Positions 41,501 to 55,245 of a stretch of DNA of 64,000 nt are shown here, in pieces. Position numbers and translations under genes: made by a program. The DNA comes from Paralichthys olivaceus (taxonomy: Eukaryota; Chordata; Actinopteri; Pleuronectiformes; Paralichthyidae), in the NCBI RefSeq assembly GCF_024713975.1, contig NC_091102.1:24091001-24155000 (forward strand). Direction: 5' to 3'. Under the pieces are notes generated by a model, which was given only the letters and a program-made list of their open reading frames with translations, was not told the DNA's origin and made no database searches. Numbering within the stretch: the stretch's first letter is position 1; each line of letters begins with the position of its first letter.

Positions 41501-43597
41501 CACTGAAGTTTCTGTAAACATCATCATTTATCTCTGTCTGTGTTATGTCCCTCACTGTCCCAACAGGAGGCGCTGCAGTGTGTGCAAGAGTTGAAGAGCA
41601 CTCAGCTGCTATTCCTTTTTGTGAGAAAAGGGCTGGAGTACACGCTGGACCGCAACGCCACCACCAGGGAGCGCATGGGCCTGCTGCTGCACCAGCTCAT
41701 AAAGAGTGGCATCCTCCCACCTGAGCAGTACTGTAAAGGGTCAGTGTTGAGTTCCACAGAGGTTTCACAAAAACAAAACCAGCCAAATGCTAATTCAGTT
41801 GGAAAATCTTCTTTTCGTTATCTTATTAAAAAAATTCAACTAGTTTTTTTTTGTTTTGTTTTGTTAAATCTTCAAATACATATTGAGATGTGTGCTCTCT
41901 GTTTGTTCAGGCTTCAGGGAATCATCGAGGAAACTGAGGACCTGGCAATAGATATCCCCAAAATCTGGCTGTACCTGTCAGAGCTGCTCACTCCCATGCT
42001 CCTTGAAGGTGGGATCCCAATGGGAGTGCTTTTCAGGTAAGTAGCCAAAATAGAGAAGGAAAGTTTTTAATTTCTCATTCATTCACTGTTAATTTGTTCC
42101 TTGGTTTTGTCTCCAGGGAGATTTCAAAGCCTCTGATCCCTCTGGGAACAGCTGGAGTCCTGCTGGTTCACATCCTCAACGGACTGTGCAAAGCAATGGT
42201 GAGAACTGTCTCCATATGTGTCTCCTTATGTCCATTGTCTAGATTCTATGCAATATAATGATCAGTGGATGTGTTTATGAATCAGTCAGTAACTATGTGT
42301 ATCTTCTCATCAGAGCCGTGAGAAGGCAGGTATAATGTGGAAGGAGGCCGGCCTCCGGTGGAAAGACTTCCTGCCCGAGGATGAAGACGTCCACAAGTTT
42401 GTGACAGAAAAGGTGAGAGGTCACTCTCTAGCTTCATCACCAACTGAAAGATGATCTGAAATATCAACTATGCTTTTGAGATATTAACAGGTTTAGAAAC
42501 TAGTACGAGTGAAAGTGGAATATTGGAGGAAACGTCAGTTCCTTTGAAACAAAAATAGAGAAGAAACTGAAGATGGGTCATGATTTAAACTCTGTGCCAT
42601 CTTCTTTATGGTCAACTCAAAGTTGACAGTTAGGTTTTGTTAAATATGGTGAATTACAAGTGGGGGGAGTGGAGGAACCAGGAGGTGCAAGACATGTTAA
42701 ACATTATGCCTCTGTCTATAGAATGTGGAGTTCACTCTGGGCAAGGAGACGAAGGAGAGTCAGAAGAAGAAGCTGAGCTCTGCAGAGCAGAAAAAGGAGC
42801 TGGACACACTGATTCAGGACAAGGCCGACAACCACACCATCTCTGACTGGATTGAGGTTTGTTCCTCCAGTTCAAATTCAATCTACAATCTGTTGTTGTT
42901 CTGGCTGAATGTTTCCTCTGCATGAGAGGACTGCAGCTGTTTTCTACATGTGCGTTAATAAACATGTTTGTGTGTAGAACAACCTGGATGAGCAGCAGAC
43001 CTCCTCCAACACGTTCATCAGAACTCTGACGACCTGCATCTGCCAGTCAACAATCATCTGTAAGTCAAGTTCTTCACTTTCCTTATGAGAGAATATGGAT
43101 AACAGACTAAATATGATGAGGTGATGGTCCTGTCAGTGTTTAATGAAGCTTTCCTTTCTTTTACCTCAGCTGATGAAAACTACTACATTGTGGACCACGA
43201 TCTGATGAGACAGCGAGCCACACTGCTGAAGAAATACCTGCATGATGAGGAGAAGCAGCTGCAGGCTCTCTCTGCCCTGCAGGTCCTGATGGTGCAGATG
43301 GATCACCCTAGCCGTGAGTCTCATTACTCATATATATATTTTACTTTCAGACACCATGAATCTGTTTCTGTGCACAATGATTCTAATTGTTTGAAATATC
43401 TTGTCGTCCTCCCTCCATCAGAGCTGCTGCGGATGTTCTTTGACTGTCTTTATGACTTCGACGTGATCACGATCAGGACGTACTACAAGTGGGAGTTAAA
43501 CAAGAACCCCGGCGAGCAGCAAGGCAAAGACGTGGCCCTCCAGTCTGTTACTAACTTCTTCGCGTGGCTCCATGACTTGAAGGCTGCCAATCGCTGA
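38528..43597 (+). CDS. eIF4G-like translation initiation factor, copy 2 (13 exons, 787 aa)
   Basis: Exons: 38528-38914, 39307-39441, 39706-39942, 40078-40182, 40821-41303, 41567-41739, 41911-42036, 42117-42198, 42314-42412, 42722-42856, 42978-43059, 43170-43313, 43422-43597. The frame is intact to TGA at 43595. It is shorter than copy 1 by two residues in exon 2 (a 6-bp deletion changes KDKDDNE to KDKDE) and by two 12-residue repeats in exon 5. Exon 10 differs from copy 1 at [14 protein letters not shown] ([14 protein letters not shown] in copy 1). Domain layout and missing N-terminus are as in copy 1, so it should have the same scaffold role. Confidence 0.92.
40899..41186 (+). repeat. Coding minisatellite, 8 units of 36 bp (copy 2)
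   Basis: Eight 12-residue repeats, the shortest array seen here. The first unit has PHRRDN instead of the PHRREH of copies 1 and 4. Confidence 0.95.
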
Positions 43598-43601
43598 AAC
43601 T

Positions 43602-44413
43602 TAGGACTGAACGATTAATAGAAATTTGATCACGATTTCGGCCTCTCACGCTCATAATCGAAGAAAAACGATTAATGTGCCGCCGCGCTGCCTGTATGCA
43701 AATTACTGCGCTGTAAAGCAGAGTGAAGGCACCAGCTGCAGCAGTGAGTTTGTGGATCGATTGTGGAAAGAGCGATTGACAACATGGCAGAAAAGCAGCC
43801 CGAGCCTTTAGTTGAAAAGAAAAGTAGGGCAAGCTCGGTCATTTGGAGACATTTTGGCTTCAAATCGTTGGACGTAGAGCAGAAGGAGATTGTTTGCAAA
43901 GTTTGTTACGCCGTCGTGTCTGCACCCCAGGGCAACACGACAAATATGTTTAACCATTTAAAGTTCAGCTATAAAGTGGTCTATGACAAAGTACTGACAG
44001 AGCAAAAGACCCAAAAAAGTGCAAGAGCTTCAACTTCAGCCACCGCCACCGCAACACAGTCCTCCATTGAGGACACTCTTTCCAATGCCGCTCCATATCT
44101 CACCGGCTCCCGGCTACAGCGAGAGATAACGGAGGCGGTGACGTTCATGCTAGCGAAGGACATGTGCCCCATCAGCACAGTTTGCAACCCAGGGTTCAAA
44201 ACACTGGTGAAGACGATGGACAAGCGGTATGTGTTGCCATCCCGCAAACACTTCAGCAGAGTGGCACTGCCTGCTTTGTATGATAAATGTCGCGCTGAAG
44301 TTGAAAAAGATATCTCCACTGCCAATCAACAAATAATCGTGTTTATTAATCGTGATTTCAATAGGAATCAAAATAATCGGGATTATTGTTTTTCCCATAA
44401 TCGTCCAGCCCTA
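43602..44413 (+). mobile_element. hAT element at the stop codon (copy 2)
   Basis: Same insertion as in unit 1, duplication CTGAAACT at 43594-43601 and 44414-44421. The BED-type ORF starts at 43784. Six extra bases (ACCGCC) relative to unit 1 add Thr-Ala to the ORF. Confidence 0.93.
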
Positions 44414-44548
44414 CTGAAACTGACATCAAATTCTTATTTCCATCTTTTTCATCCATTCCTTCTCTTTTTCCCTGTGAACTGTCAGCAGAGGGTTCACTAT
44501 CTATCTATCTATCTATCTATTTTTTTTTTATGACAAATGGGAAATAAG

Positions 44549-44554
44549 AATAAA
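44549..44554 (+). terminator. Poly(A) signal of gene copy 2
   Basis: AATAAA about 130 bp past the hAT element, after a longer TATC microsatellite than in unit 1. Confidence 0.6.
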
Positions 44555-44609
44555 AGATGATGAACACATGCTGCAGGGCCTGAGTTAGTGTTTGCCTCTG
44601 ATCCAGTTT

Positions 44610-44815
44610 CCTTTATTCAAGATTCAAGATTCATTTTATTGTCAAATACACAGAGAACAGAGATGAATTGAAATTCTTGTGCTGTCCTTTCTGGAATACC
44701 GACCAAATTTACATAAGAATACAATATTTACATAAAATACAATAAGGCTATGAACATGTTAAAAATAAGGCAGAAACAAGGCGAATGAGGTGAATAAGGT
44801 GAGGATTGTGCAAAA
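44610..44815 (-). repeat. LINE-like 3' tail (unit 2)
   Basis: Same repeat as 34193-34400, with small deletions near its start. Confidence 0.5.
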
Positions 44816-45165
44816 CACTTCTCTCTGTCCCTCTGCCCCCCCACATTCATTTATTTATTTTAATACATGTCAATGACTATTTCACTTTGTCCTCCCATAG
44901 TCTCTCTCTCTCTCTTTTTCTCTATCTCATTTCAGATATCTCTCACCCCAGAACTTCAGGACAACAACTTTTACCATTATTACTATTTTTAATTACAATA
45001 TTTCAGTAATTAATTATTATATAAATTGTGCCTGTTATCACTAATAAATAATAGTCTTTACACTGTTGTTTACATTTTAACTAGTCAGATCTGATCACAT
45101 CTATCACTCTCTCTTCTCTCCCCACTTTTCCATCCATCTCTCCTCTCCTTTTTCTTTGCTACCGG

Positions 45166-45277
45166 TCGAGGCAGATAAGCGCCCACACTGAGTCTGGTTC
45201 TAGAGGTTTCTCCCTGTTGATGAGGGAGTTTTTCCCTTCACAGTCTCAGAGTGCTGCTCATTGTTGAACTGTTGGTT
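45166..45277 (+). repeat. Common fish interspersed repeat (unit 2)
   Basis: Same repeat as 34755-34866. Confidence 0.6.
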
Positions 45278-45336
45278 TCTCTATTTAACCATGTCAGGAT
45301 GTAGATGTTTTAATAGTTGGCCAGACTTAAAGGTGG

Positions 45337-45791
45337 TGTTACGGTTTTGTTGTGGCTGGACCCGGAAGCAGACACAGAGAGGAACAGTTTGTGAAATGAG
45401 TTTTTTTTTTTTTTAATGAAAAGCTTGTGGCAGGCAGGCAACAGGCTGAAGGCTGGCTGAGGGTGAGCAGGAGCGAGGGCATGCGGGTTGAGCTCTGGCG
45501 ATCCTGAGGCAGGGGAAAAAACAAAGTGAGTCACATGTACAAAAAACAAGCGAGGAGGTTCTTTTTCTAAGAAACACTACGAGTGAAGCTGAGAGTGTGA
45601 ACCACAGGAGTGACTGTAACAACCTGGCGAGGAGTGGAGGAGAGACCTGGGTATTTGTAGCGCTGGTGATGAGGATGATTGAAGCCAGGTGTAGAACTCA
45701 TGCCAGGAGTAGAGACCACACCCACGCACACCCGAGGAGGAAAAGGAGGAGGGACATGGAAAACACCACGGAAACGGCACAAGCCATGACA
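45337..45791 (-). mobile_element. Solo LTR, duplication GGTGG (unit 2)
   Basis: TGTTACGG...CCATGACA with GGTGG at 45332-45336 and 45792-45796; a longer poly(T) run than in unit 1. Confidence 0.85.
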
Positions 45792-45796
45792 GGTGG

Positions 45797-47792
45797 AGTG
45801 AAAAGTCATCAGTTGTGGAGAGGAAGGGATGTGAGGAATAATGATGTATGGTTTTATGTAGTATCTCCAGGAAGACATTCAATGTGTAACACTTAGTTAT
45901 TTATACAAAAAGTATAACAACAAGTTGTATGACATTCAAAAAAGGGAGTGCTAGAAGGAGAACGTTGCCTGGATCCTTTCTCACCATCTCATAGCTGGCT
46001 ACTGGAGGTCATGCCTGTTGGAATTAGTTTAAATCCCACTTCAGTGTGCCTGAGGAACATTTTTGCGAAACTCTCTGCATCATTTTGTGTAAAGAGTACA
46101 GAGGCATTTGTGTTTTATAGAAGTACCTGCAACATATATCCACTAAGAGCTCCTCTCTGAGTAGCATTCGTTAATACGAGGGAAATGTTAATTTTCAAAG
46201 CTCGACTCCCACATGAAAAGGGATGATTTATTCTCTTTGCCTGCTCAGCCCGACAGTTACTGGGAGGGGACAGTATCTGCGAGTCTTCAAGGAAGAGAGA
46301 TTCCTTTTGTGACTTTATCATAGATTTACCGAAATGTGTGATGCCATGCTCCGGAGGTAGCACATTTGTTCTGTTTGCTTTATCTGTATTTCAGATGTGG
46401 CATCTTTGTTCTATAGAGGAAGGGCAGGTGGATTGATCTGCCAAGAGGGAGAAAAGAGGGAATGCAAAGTCCCTCAGCTGTTAGAGAAACAGATCCTAGA
46501 TGTGGGAAGGTTGTAGAGGAATGGGAATTTCTTTGATACAAATGCTCGTACGCATTTTAGGACCTGGCACACATATACTACAGTGGGTACACATTCAGAC
46601 ACACAGGAAGTTAGCATGCTTTGGATACAGGATTTTACGTCTTGGCCGGAGTATAGTACATTTTGGAATTCCATTTAAGTAACTGAATACCACCAATACA
46701 TGCTGAAAACTTTAAGAAATCAATATTTGAAATCACTTTTTACACACAAGTATGAGTCCATCCTTACAAATTGGTTTATGATCTCTAAAGGATAACGTTA
46801 TTCATTCTAAACATCTGTAGACATGTAGTGGAACCTATGATTTCTTGCATTAAACTGAAAACGAAGTTTTAGTGAAATTTCTGAGAGAGCTGCTAAAATG
46901 TAGCTTTGAGCTGCTAAAAAATGTTGATGCACACATCTGAATCATCCTCAGTTAATACTACGTGTTTAAAGCTACAGTGTTACGAACTTCAGTGTTTCCC
47001 CTCTGATTTTTTTTAGCAACGGGGACCAACCCCTCCAACTTATGAATAAACAAATACATAAACACATAAATAGATAAATAATAAAATAAATCGTAATGTA
47101 ATTATTTTGACACTCTACATATCAATGCACCAAGGCTTGTGTGCTGAAACACTCAGTAAGGTGGCCTTGCTGCCAGTGCAACCAGGCTCATTAATGAGAG
47201 ATTTAGCTCCTCTGCTCTTTTCTAATCACTCACACGTACAATATGTATGCTCCTGGATAAACGGGGCGTCAGATCTTCTGCAACAACAAAGTTAAACACT
47301 GTTTTATGTCATAATCTGCAGGAGGAATTTTTTTGGTGTGTGTGCGTGTCTGCCTGTCTGTCGCTCTTCACACACACAAAAGTTATTTAGTTCTTAATTG
47401 ATGTTGAAGTGCATGCATGCAAAATGGTGGACTATCAAATTGTATAAATACTTCTTATAAACTCTGGAGCGAATCAAACAAACACAAAGTAGGGTTCACT
47501 ACTGTTCAGATCCTAATTACATCTAATTAGTGTTTATTGTAAATGTGTAAAGTGAGCACAGGTCAGTGGGGGAGTGAGGAGGGAGGACATGCAGCACTGT
47601 GCAAGGATACAGGATTCATAAGGTGCGTCTGCTCTGATCCTGAAGCAGCAGCTGCAAGAATTTTGAGTGGAGGGGAAACCCTTGACTTGCTATGTAAGTA
47701 GGATCTCAGAACCTAAAGTGCAGACACATGACAAAGGCAGATAATATAAACGTGAGCTACAATGGCACTCAGTAAAGTGCATATCAGTCCCC
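45797..47792. other. Unassigned spacer of unit 2
   Basis: Nearly identical to 35383-37393; no supported gene. Confidence 0.5.
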
Positions 47793-47796
47793 TTAA

Positions 47797-48162
47797 AGGT
47801 TCAGTGTGTACGATTTAGGTGAAAGGGATTTTTGGCAGAAATTGAATGTGAAATAATCCTTGTGATGTTTTCACTAGTGTGTTTCATCTAAATTGTATGA
47901 ATTGTTGTTTTCTTTACCAGAGAATGAGCTCTTTATATTTAAATACTTTATATTTACATGGAGGGGGGTCCTCTCTGTGGAGGCAGCCGTGTTTTTTACT
48001 GTCGTCCAAACTGGACAAACTAAAACCTTTTGAGTTTTCATGACAACTGAAGTTCACCACAGGTTCTTTCTCATGTTTGGAAGGAGAGGGTGAGGTGAGG
48101 AGTATTCAGCTGCAACATGACACTTCACCACCAGATGTCACTAAATTCTACACACTGAACCT
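47797..48162. mobile_element. TTAA-flanked MITE (unit 2)
   Basis: Same element as 37398-37763, TTAA on both sides. Confidence 0.85.
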
Positions 48163-48541
48163 TTAAATGCAACCCATGTAGATTTCAATTTTAATGAATG
48201 ATCACAAGCTTACAACAGCGTCTCAACTGATTCTACAAAAACACAATATTCCATTCTTTCTTTTTTTGCAGTGTTCCCTATAAACATGAAATCAGGGCTT
48301 TATATCACTCCTATAAAAATGTTGGATTGGAAAAGCTCACTTTTCTGTGTTATGACCAGCAGAGGATGACTCCAACAGTAGTTTCTGTAGAAGTCTATGA
48401 GAAAATGATTCTCACTTGATTCCTAATGTCAGTAAACATAAGGAGTTTATGAGTTTATAAGGAGTTATCTCTAGTTTCATGTCTTCTTAAATACAATATG
48501 ATGTTCATTGTATAAAATTGCGGTCCATCTACAGTCAACTG

Positions 48542-48714
48542 TGGCCGTGAGAGCTCAATGTGCTACAAATGTAGAAAACCATGCAAATAGAGAAAACACA
48601 ATTCATCCATTTGACGACACATATGCTGCAAAAGGTCACAACACAAGCAAATACAGAAACTCTTAATTTGCAAGTGTTTTCTTGATTTGCAGTACGTTGA
48701 GCCCTCAACCGCCA
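48542..48714. mobile_element. MITE upstream of gene copy 3
   Basis: Same element and position as 27663-27835. Confidence 0.6.
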
Positions 48715-48846
48715 TACAAATACATCATAAAGCACTACATTAAAGGAATTTTTAGGGTTTATTGCTTTATTTATAGTTTAGTATAGTTTATTGTAGTTTA
48801 ACTGCCTATTGATCAAAGCATCCTGTCCTGCCTTTGATCTTGACCC

Positions 48847-48854
48847 TATATATG
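48847..48854 (+). promoter_or_regulatory. TATA box of gene copy 3
   Basis: TATATATG as in copy 1, 80 bp before the ATG. Confidence 0.65.
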
Positions 48855-48926
48855 TAGGCGGCAAGAAGCATCTGCATCATATTTTCTGAAGGACCAACAT
48901 AAAATATTCAACTTGAGACAGGAACC

Positions 48927-51900
48927 ATGTCAACTAGTACGAGATTAGATAGTGAACCACGTCCCTCTGAGCAGATCCAGAGGAAAGTCATCCCCTGGAA
49001 AGTGACAGCAGACTTGAAGCTGCACAAGGCTGAGAACCCCTGGGAGTCTTCAGTGAGGACAGGTGTTCACAGCTGCGCAAAGCCAGAGAACGATCCAGAG
49101 CAGGTCAAGACCCAAGTGGTGTTCAAACTGTTCCGCGGCATCCTTAACAGAGTGACCCCCGAAAAGTTAGATATCCTGGTGAATCAGGTGACTGAACTCG
49201 ACATCGACACCAAGGAGAGGCTGAGCGGAGTCGTAGAGCTCACCTTCGAAAAGGCCATCTCAGAGCCAAGTTTTTCAAGGGTCTATGCCAAAATGTGCCA
49301 AAGCCTCAAGATGGTAAGTATGGCCTTTTGAATTCTTTGAAATTAAGCCTGTGAATGTTTGTGTGTTGATATTTTAGCTTAGATAGTGACAAAAAGCCTT
49401 CAAGTGTGAGGAATTGGTTCAGAGAAGGAGCAAAATATGTGTCTGTGATCTACTAATAAGGACACAATCACTTTAATATAATGATATGATAACCATGTCT
49501 GGTATATGTAACAGAAACGTGCTCCTGGATTGGTGTTTACCATTCAAGTCCTAGTTGACACATACCTCTACCAGGCTGATGACATGAATTTAGTGCCATA
49601 GTTCTGGGCCAATGGTCAAAGTAATGGGATCGAGGAACTGAGAAGCCATTTGCACTACATAACCCGACCACACGTCCTCTCCTGTCCTGTTTTCTCTCTT
49701 TGCAGCTCACAGTCCACACCCCAGATGGACTGAAAGTCACTTTCAACAAGCTTCTGCTCCTACGTTGTCAAAAGGAGTTTGAGAAAGACAAAGATGACAA
49801 TGAAATCCTGAAGAAGAAACAGGAGGAGCTGGAGGCTGCTTCAGGGGTACAGTAACGTATTAAGAACTACCAGTTGGGTTTTTCATTTATGCACAAAGGA
49901 AGTCATGGTGATTGAACTTGAGTGACTGATGGAGGGGATCCAAAGACAACCACATACTGTGAAAGCATTATGCAAAGATGCTACAGAATCTTATCTATAT
50001 TTGGAACTGTCATGTTAAACATCTGGGTTTTAGAGATATAAACTTAACTATCCCTCTGCTAAAGTTTCTTTTTCTTGATCCATAATTTTTTCAACATCTT
50101 TCCCTGACAGGACCAGGAGAAGAAGCAGCTCACTGAAGAGTTAGAGGAGATTAAATACAAGGCCAAAAGGGAGTCTGTGAGTAACCTGAAGTTCCTCGGT
50201 GAGCTGTACAAACTTAAAATGCTCACAGATGGCATCGCGTGCGACTGCATTACCAAGCTGCTCAAGGACAATGATGAGGTGTCCCTGGAGTGCCTGTGCA
50301 CCCTAGTGTCTGCCATCGGCAAGCAGCTAGAACTTGGGATAAGAAAGGTACAACACTCACAGTTACATATAGAGGAAGTGTGTGGTAGAGAGGAAATTAA
50401 GTTCACATGCATATTCATTACATGTATATTAGTTCTAATGAATGTGTAGCTGGATTAAGTTTTAATTTGTGCTTGTCTTCAGACTCGTTTGGACGAGTGT
50501 TTTGATCAGATGAAGCAGATTGTAACGGTGAAGAGTACCAGCAACAGGATCTGCTTCATGTTGCAGGATGTGCTTGAACTTCGACTTGTAAGTTACAGAA
50601 GCAACACAAACCACAGATTTACACAAGGATATGCACTGGCAATCATGAGACAAATAAAGCAAAGTGCTTATGAATAGAACCAATCAGATCACAATGATTG
50701 ATGCAAGTCCATCAGTGCTGAGACCTGCTTTCAAAATTGTTATGCAAAGAAAATGAAAATGTCAGAACACATTCACTGATCCACTGTGTGGACCACTATC
50801 AGCAAAATCTGACAAAGAATGTATTAGTTCAGCAGAATCAACAGAGCATTGCACCATATTACTTGGAAATATGATTCTATGTCACATTGTGCTGATCATC
50901 CAACACTATCCTGTTTACTGAAGGATCAGTGGGTTTAATCATTTCTTACATTATTTGTCCTATCTTGTTCTCATTTATGTATTTTGTGTTCATGACTATA
51001 GGTATTATGTTGAATATGTTATCAGTCCCTTATTAATTAACATTTTATTTACATTTCACATAACTCATTTTCTTATTTCGGCTCTTCTAAGAAAGTATAT
51101 ATTTTCTGACGTCTAATATTCCTTGTTTGGGTCGATCTTGTCAAAAGTGGAACTGTTAGTAAAATATTTATCATTAATCACCTGTGTCCTGCACTCTCCA
51201 TCTCTCTCCCTTCCACCCATTACAGAACAAGTGGGTTCCCCGGCACAAGGACCAGGGCCCCAAGACCATTGGCGAGATCCGCAAAGAGGCTAATCTGGAG
51301 GGCCAGCGGTTCAACCAGCAGCCCCACCGACGAGACAACCGATGGTTCAACCAGCAGCCTGACCGACGGGACAATCAACGGTTCAACCAGCAGCCTGACC
51401 GACGGGACAATCAACGGTTCAACCAGCAGCCTGACCGACGGGACAATCAACGGTTCAACCAGCAGCCTGACCGACGGGACAATCAACGGTTCAACCAGCA
51501 GCCTGACCGACGGGACAACAGAGAGTTCAATCAGCAGTCTGATGGACGGGACAACCGACAGTTAAACCAGCAGTCCGACCGACAGAGAGGCCAGCAGTTC
51601 AACCAGCAGCCTGACAGACAAGTCGGTCGATGGTATCAGCACCACAGCACCTTCAACTCCACCAAGCCCAGTTTGACGGAGGAACAGCTTGAAAAGAAGT
51701 CCAGCGCCATCATCAAGGAGTACCTGAACATCAATGACATGAAGGTACGCTGATGAGCAGTTGTTAGAAGAATGAAATGATACCTTTAGCACCACTTTCC
51801 TTGACAGTTCCTTACCTCACTCATTTCCTGTGGCTGCTTCACAATAAAAGTCGCTGTGTAGTTTGCTGGGTGAACAGTTTTAATGTGAAGCGGTAGCAGC

Positions 51901-54037
51901 ACTTTGACTTCTCGCAGTAATAGTTACAGTTATGACCGTTACACTGAAGTTTCTGTAAACATCATCATTTATCTCTGTCTGTGTTATGTCCCTCACTGTC
52001 CCAACAGGAGGCGCTGCAGTGTGTGCAAGAGTTGAAGAGCACTCAGCTGCTATTCCTTTTTGTGAGAAAAGGGCTGGAGTACACGCTGGACCGCAACGCC
52101 ACCACCAGGGAGCGCATGGGCCTGCTGCTGCACCAGCTCATAAAGAGTGGCATCCTCCCACCTGAGCAGTACTGTAAAGGGTCAGTGTTGAGTTCCACAG
52201 AGGTTTCACAAAAACAAAACCAGCCAAATGCTAATTCAGTTGGAAAATCTTCTTTTCGTCATCTTATTAAAAAAATTCAACTAGTTTTTTTTGTTTTGTT
52301 TTGTTAAATCTTCAAATACATATTGAGATGTGTGCTCTCTGTTTGTTCAGGCTTCAGGGAATCATCGAGGAAACTGAGGACCTGGCAATAGATATCCCCA
52401 AAATCTGGCTGTACCTGTCAGAGCTGCTCACTCCCATGCTCCTTGAAGGTGGGATCCCAATGGGAGTGCTTTTCAGGTAAGTAGCCAAAATAGAGAAGGA
52501 AAGTTTTTAATTTCTCATTCATTCACTGTTAATTTGTTCCTTGGTTTTGTCTCCAGGGAGATTTCAAAGCCTCTGATCCCTCTGGGAACAGCTGGAGTCC
52601 TGCTGGTTCACATCCTCAACGGACTGTGCAAAGCAATGGTGAGAACTGTCTCCATATGTGTCTCCTTATGTCCATTGTCTAGATTCTATGTAATATAATG
52701 ATCAGTGGATGTGTTTATGAATCAGTCAGTAACTATGTGTATCTTCTCATCAGAGCCGTGAGAAGGCAGGTATAATGTGGAAGGAGGCCGGCCTCCGGTG
52801 GAAAGACTTCCTGCCCGAGGATGAAGACGTCCACAAGTTTGTGACAGAAAAGGTGAGAGGTCACTCTCTAGCTTCATCACCAACTGAAAGATGATCTGAA
52901 ATTTCAACTATGCTTTTGAGATATTAACAGGTTTAGAAACTAGTACGAGTGAAAGTGGAATATTGGAGGAAACGTCAGTTCCTTTGAAACAAAAATAGAG
53001 AAGAAACTGAAGATGGGTCATGATTTAAACTCTGTGCCATCTTCTTTATGGTCAACTCAAAGTTGACAGTTAGGTTTTGTTAAATATGGTGAATTACAAG
53101 TGGGGGGAGTGGAGGAACCAGGAGGTGCAAGACATGTTAAACATTATGCCTCTGTCTATAGAATGTGGAGTTCACTCTGGGCAAGGAGACGAAGGAGAGT
53201 CAGAAGAAGAAGCTGAGCTCTGCAGAGCAGAAAAAGGAGCTGGACACACTGATTCAGGACGAGGCCGACAACCACACCATCGCTGATTGGATTGAGGTTT
53301 GTTCCTCCAGTTCAAATTCAATCTACAATCTGTTGTTGTTCTGGCTGAATGTTTCCTCTGCATGAGAGGACTGCAGCTGTTTTCTACATGTGCGTTAATA
53401 AACATGTTTGTGTGTAGAACAACCTGGATGAGCAGCAGACCTCCTCCAACACGTTCATCAGAACTCTGACGACCTGCATCTGCCAGTCAACAATCATCTG
53501 TAAGTCAAGTTCTTCACTTTCCTTATGAGAGAATATGGATAACAGACTAAATATGATGAGGTGATGGTCCTGTCAGTGTTTAATGAAGCTTTCCTTTCTT
53601 TTACCTCAGCTGATGAAAACTACTACATTGTGGACCACGATCTGATGAGACAGCGAGCCACACTGCTGAAGAAATACCTGCATGATGAGGAGAAGCAGCT
53701 GCAGGCTCTCTCTGCCCTGCAGGTCCTGATGGTGCAGATGGATCACCCTAGCCGTGAGTCTCATTACTCATATATATATTTTACTTTCAGACACCATGAA
53801 TCTGTTTCTGTGCACAATGATTCTAATTGTTTGAAATATCTTGTCGTCCTCCCTCCATCAGAGCTGCTGCGGATGTTCTTTGACTGTCTTTATGACTTCG
53901 ACGTGATCACGATCAGGACGTACTACAAGTGGGAGTTAAACAAGAACCCCGGCGAGCAGCAAGGCAAAGACGTGGCCCTCCAGTCTGTTACTAACTTCTT
54001 CGCGTGGCTCCATGACTTGAAGGCTGCCAATCGCTGA
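48927..54037 (+). CDS. eIF4G-like translation initiation factor, copy 3 (13 exons, 801 aa)
   Basis: Exons: 48927-49313, 49706-49846, 50111-50347, 50483-50587, 51226-51744, 52008-52180, 52351-52476, 52557-52638, 52754-52852, 53162-53296, 53418-53499, 53610-53753, 53862-54037. The frame is intact. Exon 2 keeps the DDNE form of copy 1. Exon 4 has TRLDEC where the others have TCLDKC. The repeat block has nine units. MIF4G, MA3 and W2 modules are all present and the N-terminal eIF4E/PABP-binding half is absent, as in the other copies. Confidence 0.92.
51304..51627 (+). repeat. Coding minisatellite, 9 units of 36 bp (copy 3)
   Basis: Nine 12-residue repeats; first unit PHRRDN as in copy 2, eighth unit with DRQRG as in copy 4. 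Confidence 0.95.
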
Positions 54038-54041
54038 AACT

Positions 54042-54853
54042 TAGGACTGAACGATTAATAGAAATTTGATCACGATTTCGGCCTCTCACGCTCATAATCG
54101 AAGAAAAACGATTAATGTGCCGCCGCGCTGCCTGTATGCAAATTACTGCGCTGTAAAGCAGAGTGAAGGCACCAGCTGCAGCAGTGAGTTTGTGGATCGA
54201 TTGTGGAAAGAGCGATTGACAACATGGCAGAAAAGCAGCCCGAGCCTTTAGTTGAAAAGAAAAGTAGGGCAAGCTCGGTCATTTGGAGACATTTTGGCTT
54301 CAAATCGTTGGATGTAGAGCAGAAGGAGATTGTTTGCAAAGTTTGTTACGCCGTCGTGTCTGCACCCCAGGGCAACACGACAAATATGTTTAACCATTTA
54401 AAGTTCAGCTATAAAGTGGTCTATGACAAAGTACTGACAGAGCAAAAGACCCAAAAAAGTGCAAGAGCTTCAACTTCAGCCACCGCCACCGCAACACAGT
54501 CCTCCATTGAGGACACTCTTTCCAATGCCGCTCCATATCTCACCGGCTCCCGGCTACAGCGAGAGATAACGGAGGCGGTGACGTTCATGCTAGCGAAGGA
54601 CATGTGCCCCATCAGCACAGTTTGCAACCCAGGGTTCAAAACACTGGTGAAGACGATGGACAAGCGGTATGTGTTGCCATCCCGCAAACACTTCAGCAGA
54701 GTGGCACTGCCTGCTTTGTATGATAAATGTCGCGCTGAAGTTGAAAAAGATATCTCCACTGCCAATCAACAAATAATCGTGTTTATTAATCGTGATTTCA
54801 ATAGGAATCAAAATAATCGGGATTATTGTTTTTCCCATAATCGTCCAGCCCTA
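54042..54853 (+). mobile_element. hAT element at the stop codon (copy 3)
   Basis: Same insertion, duplication CTGAAACT at 54034-54041 and 54854-54861; BED-type ORF from 54224. Confidence 0.93.
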
Positions 54854-54988
54854 CTGAAACTGACATCAAATTCTTATTTCCATCTTTTTCATCCATTCCT
54901 TCTCTTTTTTCCTGTGAACTGTCAGCAGAGGGTTCACTATCTATCTATCTATCTATCTATTTTTTTTTTATGACAAATGGGAAATAAG

Positions 54989-54994
54989 AATAAA
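54989..54994 (+). terminator. Poly(A) signal of gene copy 3
   Basis: AATAAA in the same place as in copies 1 and 2. Confidence 0.6.
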
Positions 54995-55043
54995 AGATGA
55001 TGAACACATGCCTGAGTTAGTGTTTGCCTCTGATCCAGTTTCC

Positions 55044-55245
55044 TTTATTCAAGATTCAAGATTCAAAGATTTTATTGTCAAATACACAGAGAACACACGT
55101 TTCCCTATGAATTGAAATTCTTGTGCTGTCCTTTCTGGAATACCGACCAAATTTACATAAAAATTCAATAAGGCTATGAACATGTTAAAAATAAGGCAGA
55201 AACAAGGCGAATGAGGTGAATAAGGTGAGGATTGTGCAAAACACT
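55044..55245 (-). repeat. LINE-like 3' tail (unit 3)
   Basis: Same repeat as 34193-34400, with a small internal deletion around 55160. Confidence 0.5.

Larger units (their letters stand above)
37903..48301 (+). repeat. Array unit 2 (10,399 bp)
   Basis: Same content and order as unit 1. It starts at ATATCACTCCTATAAAAATG, directly after the end sequence of unit 1. Confidence 0.95.
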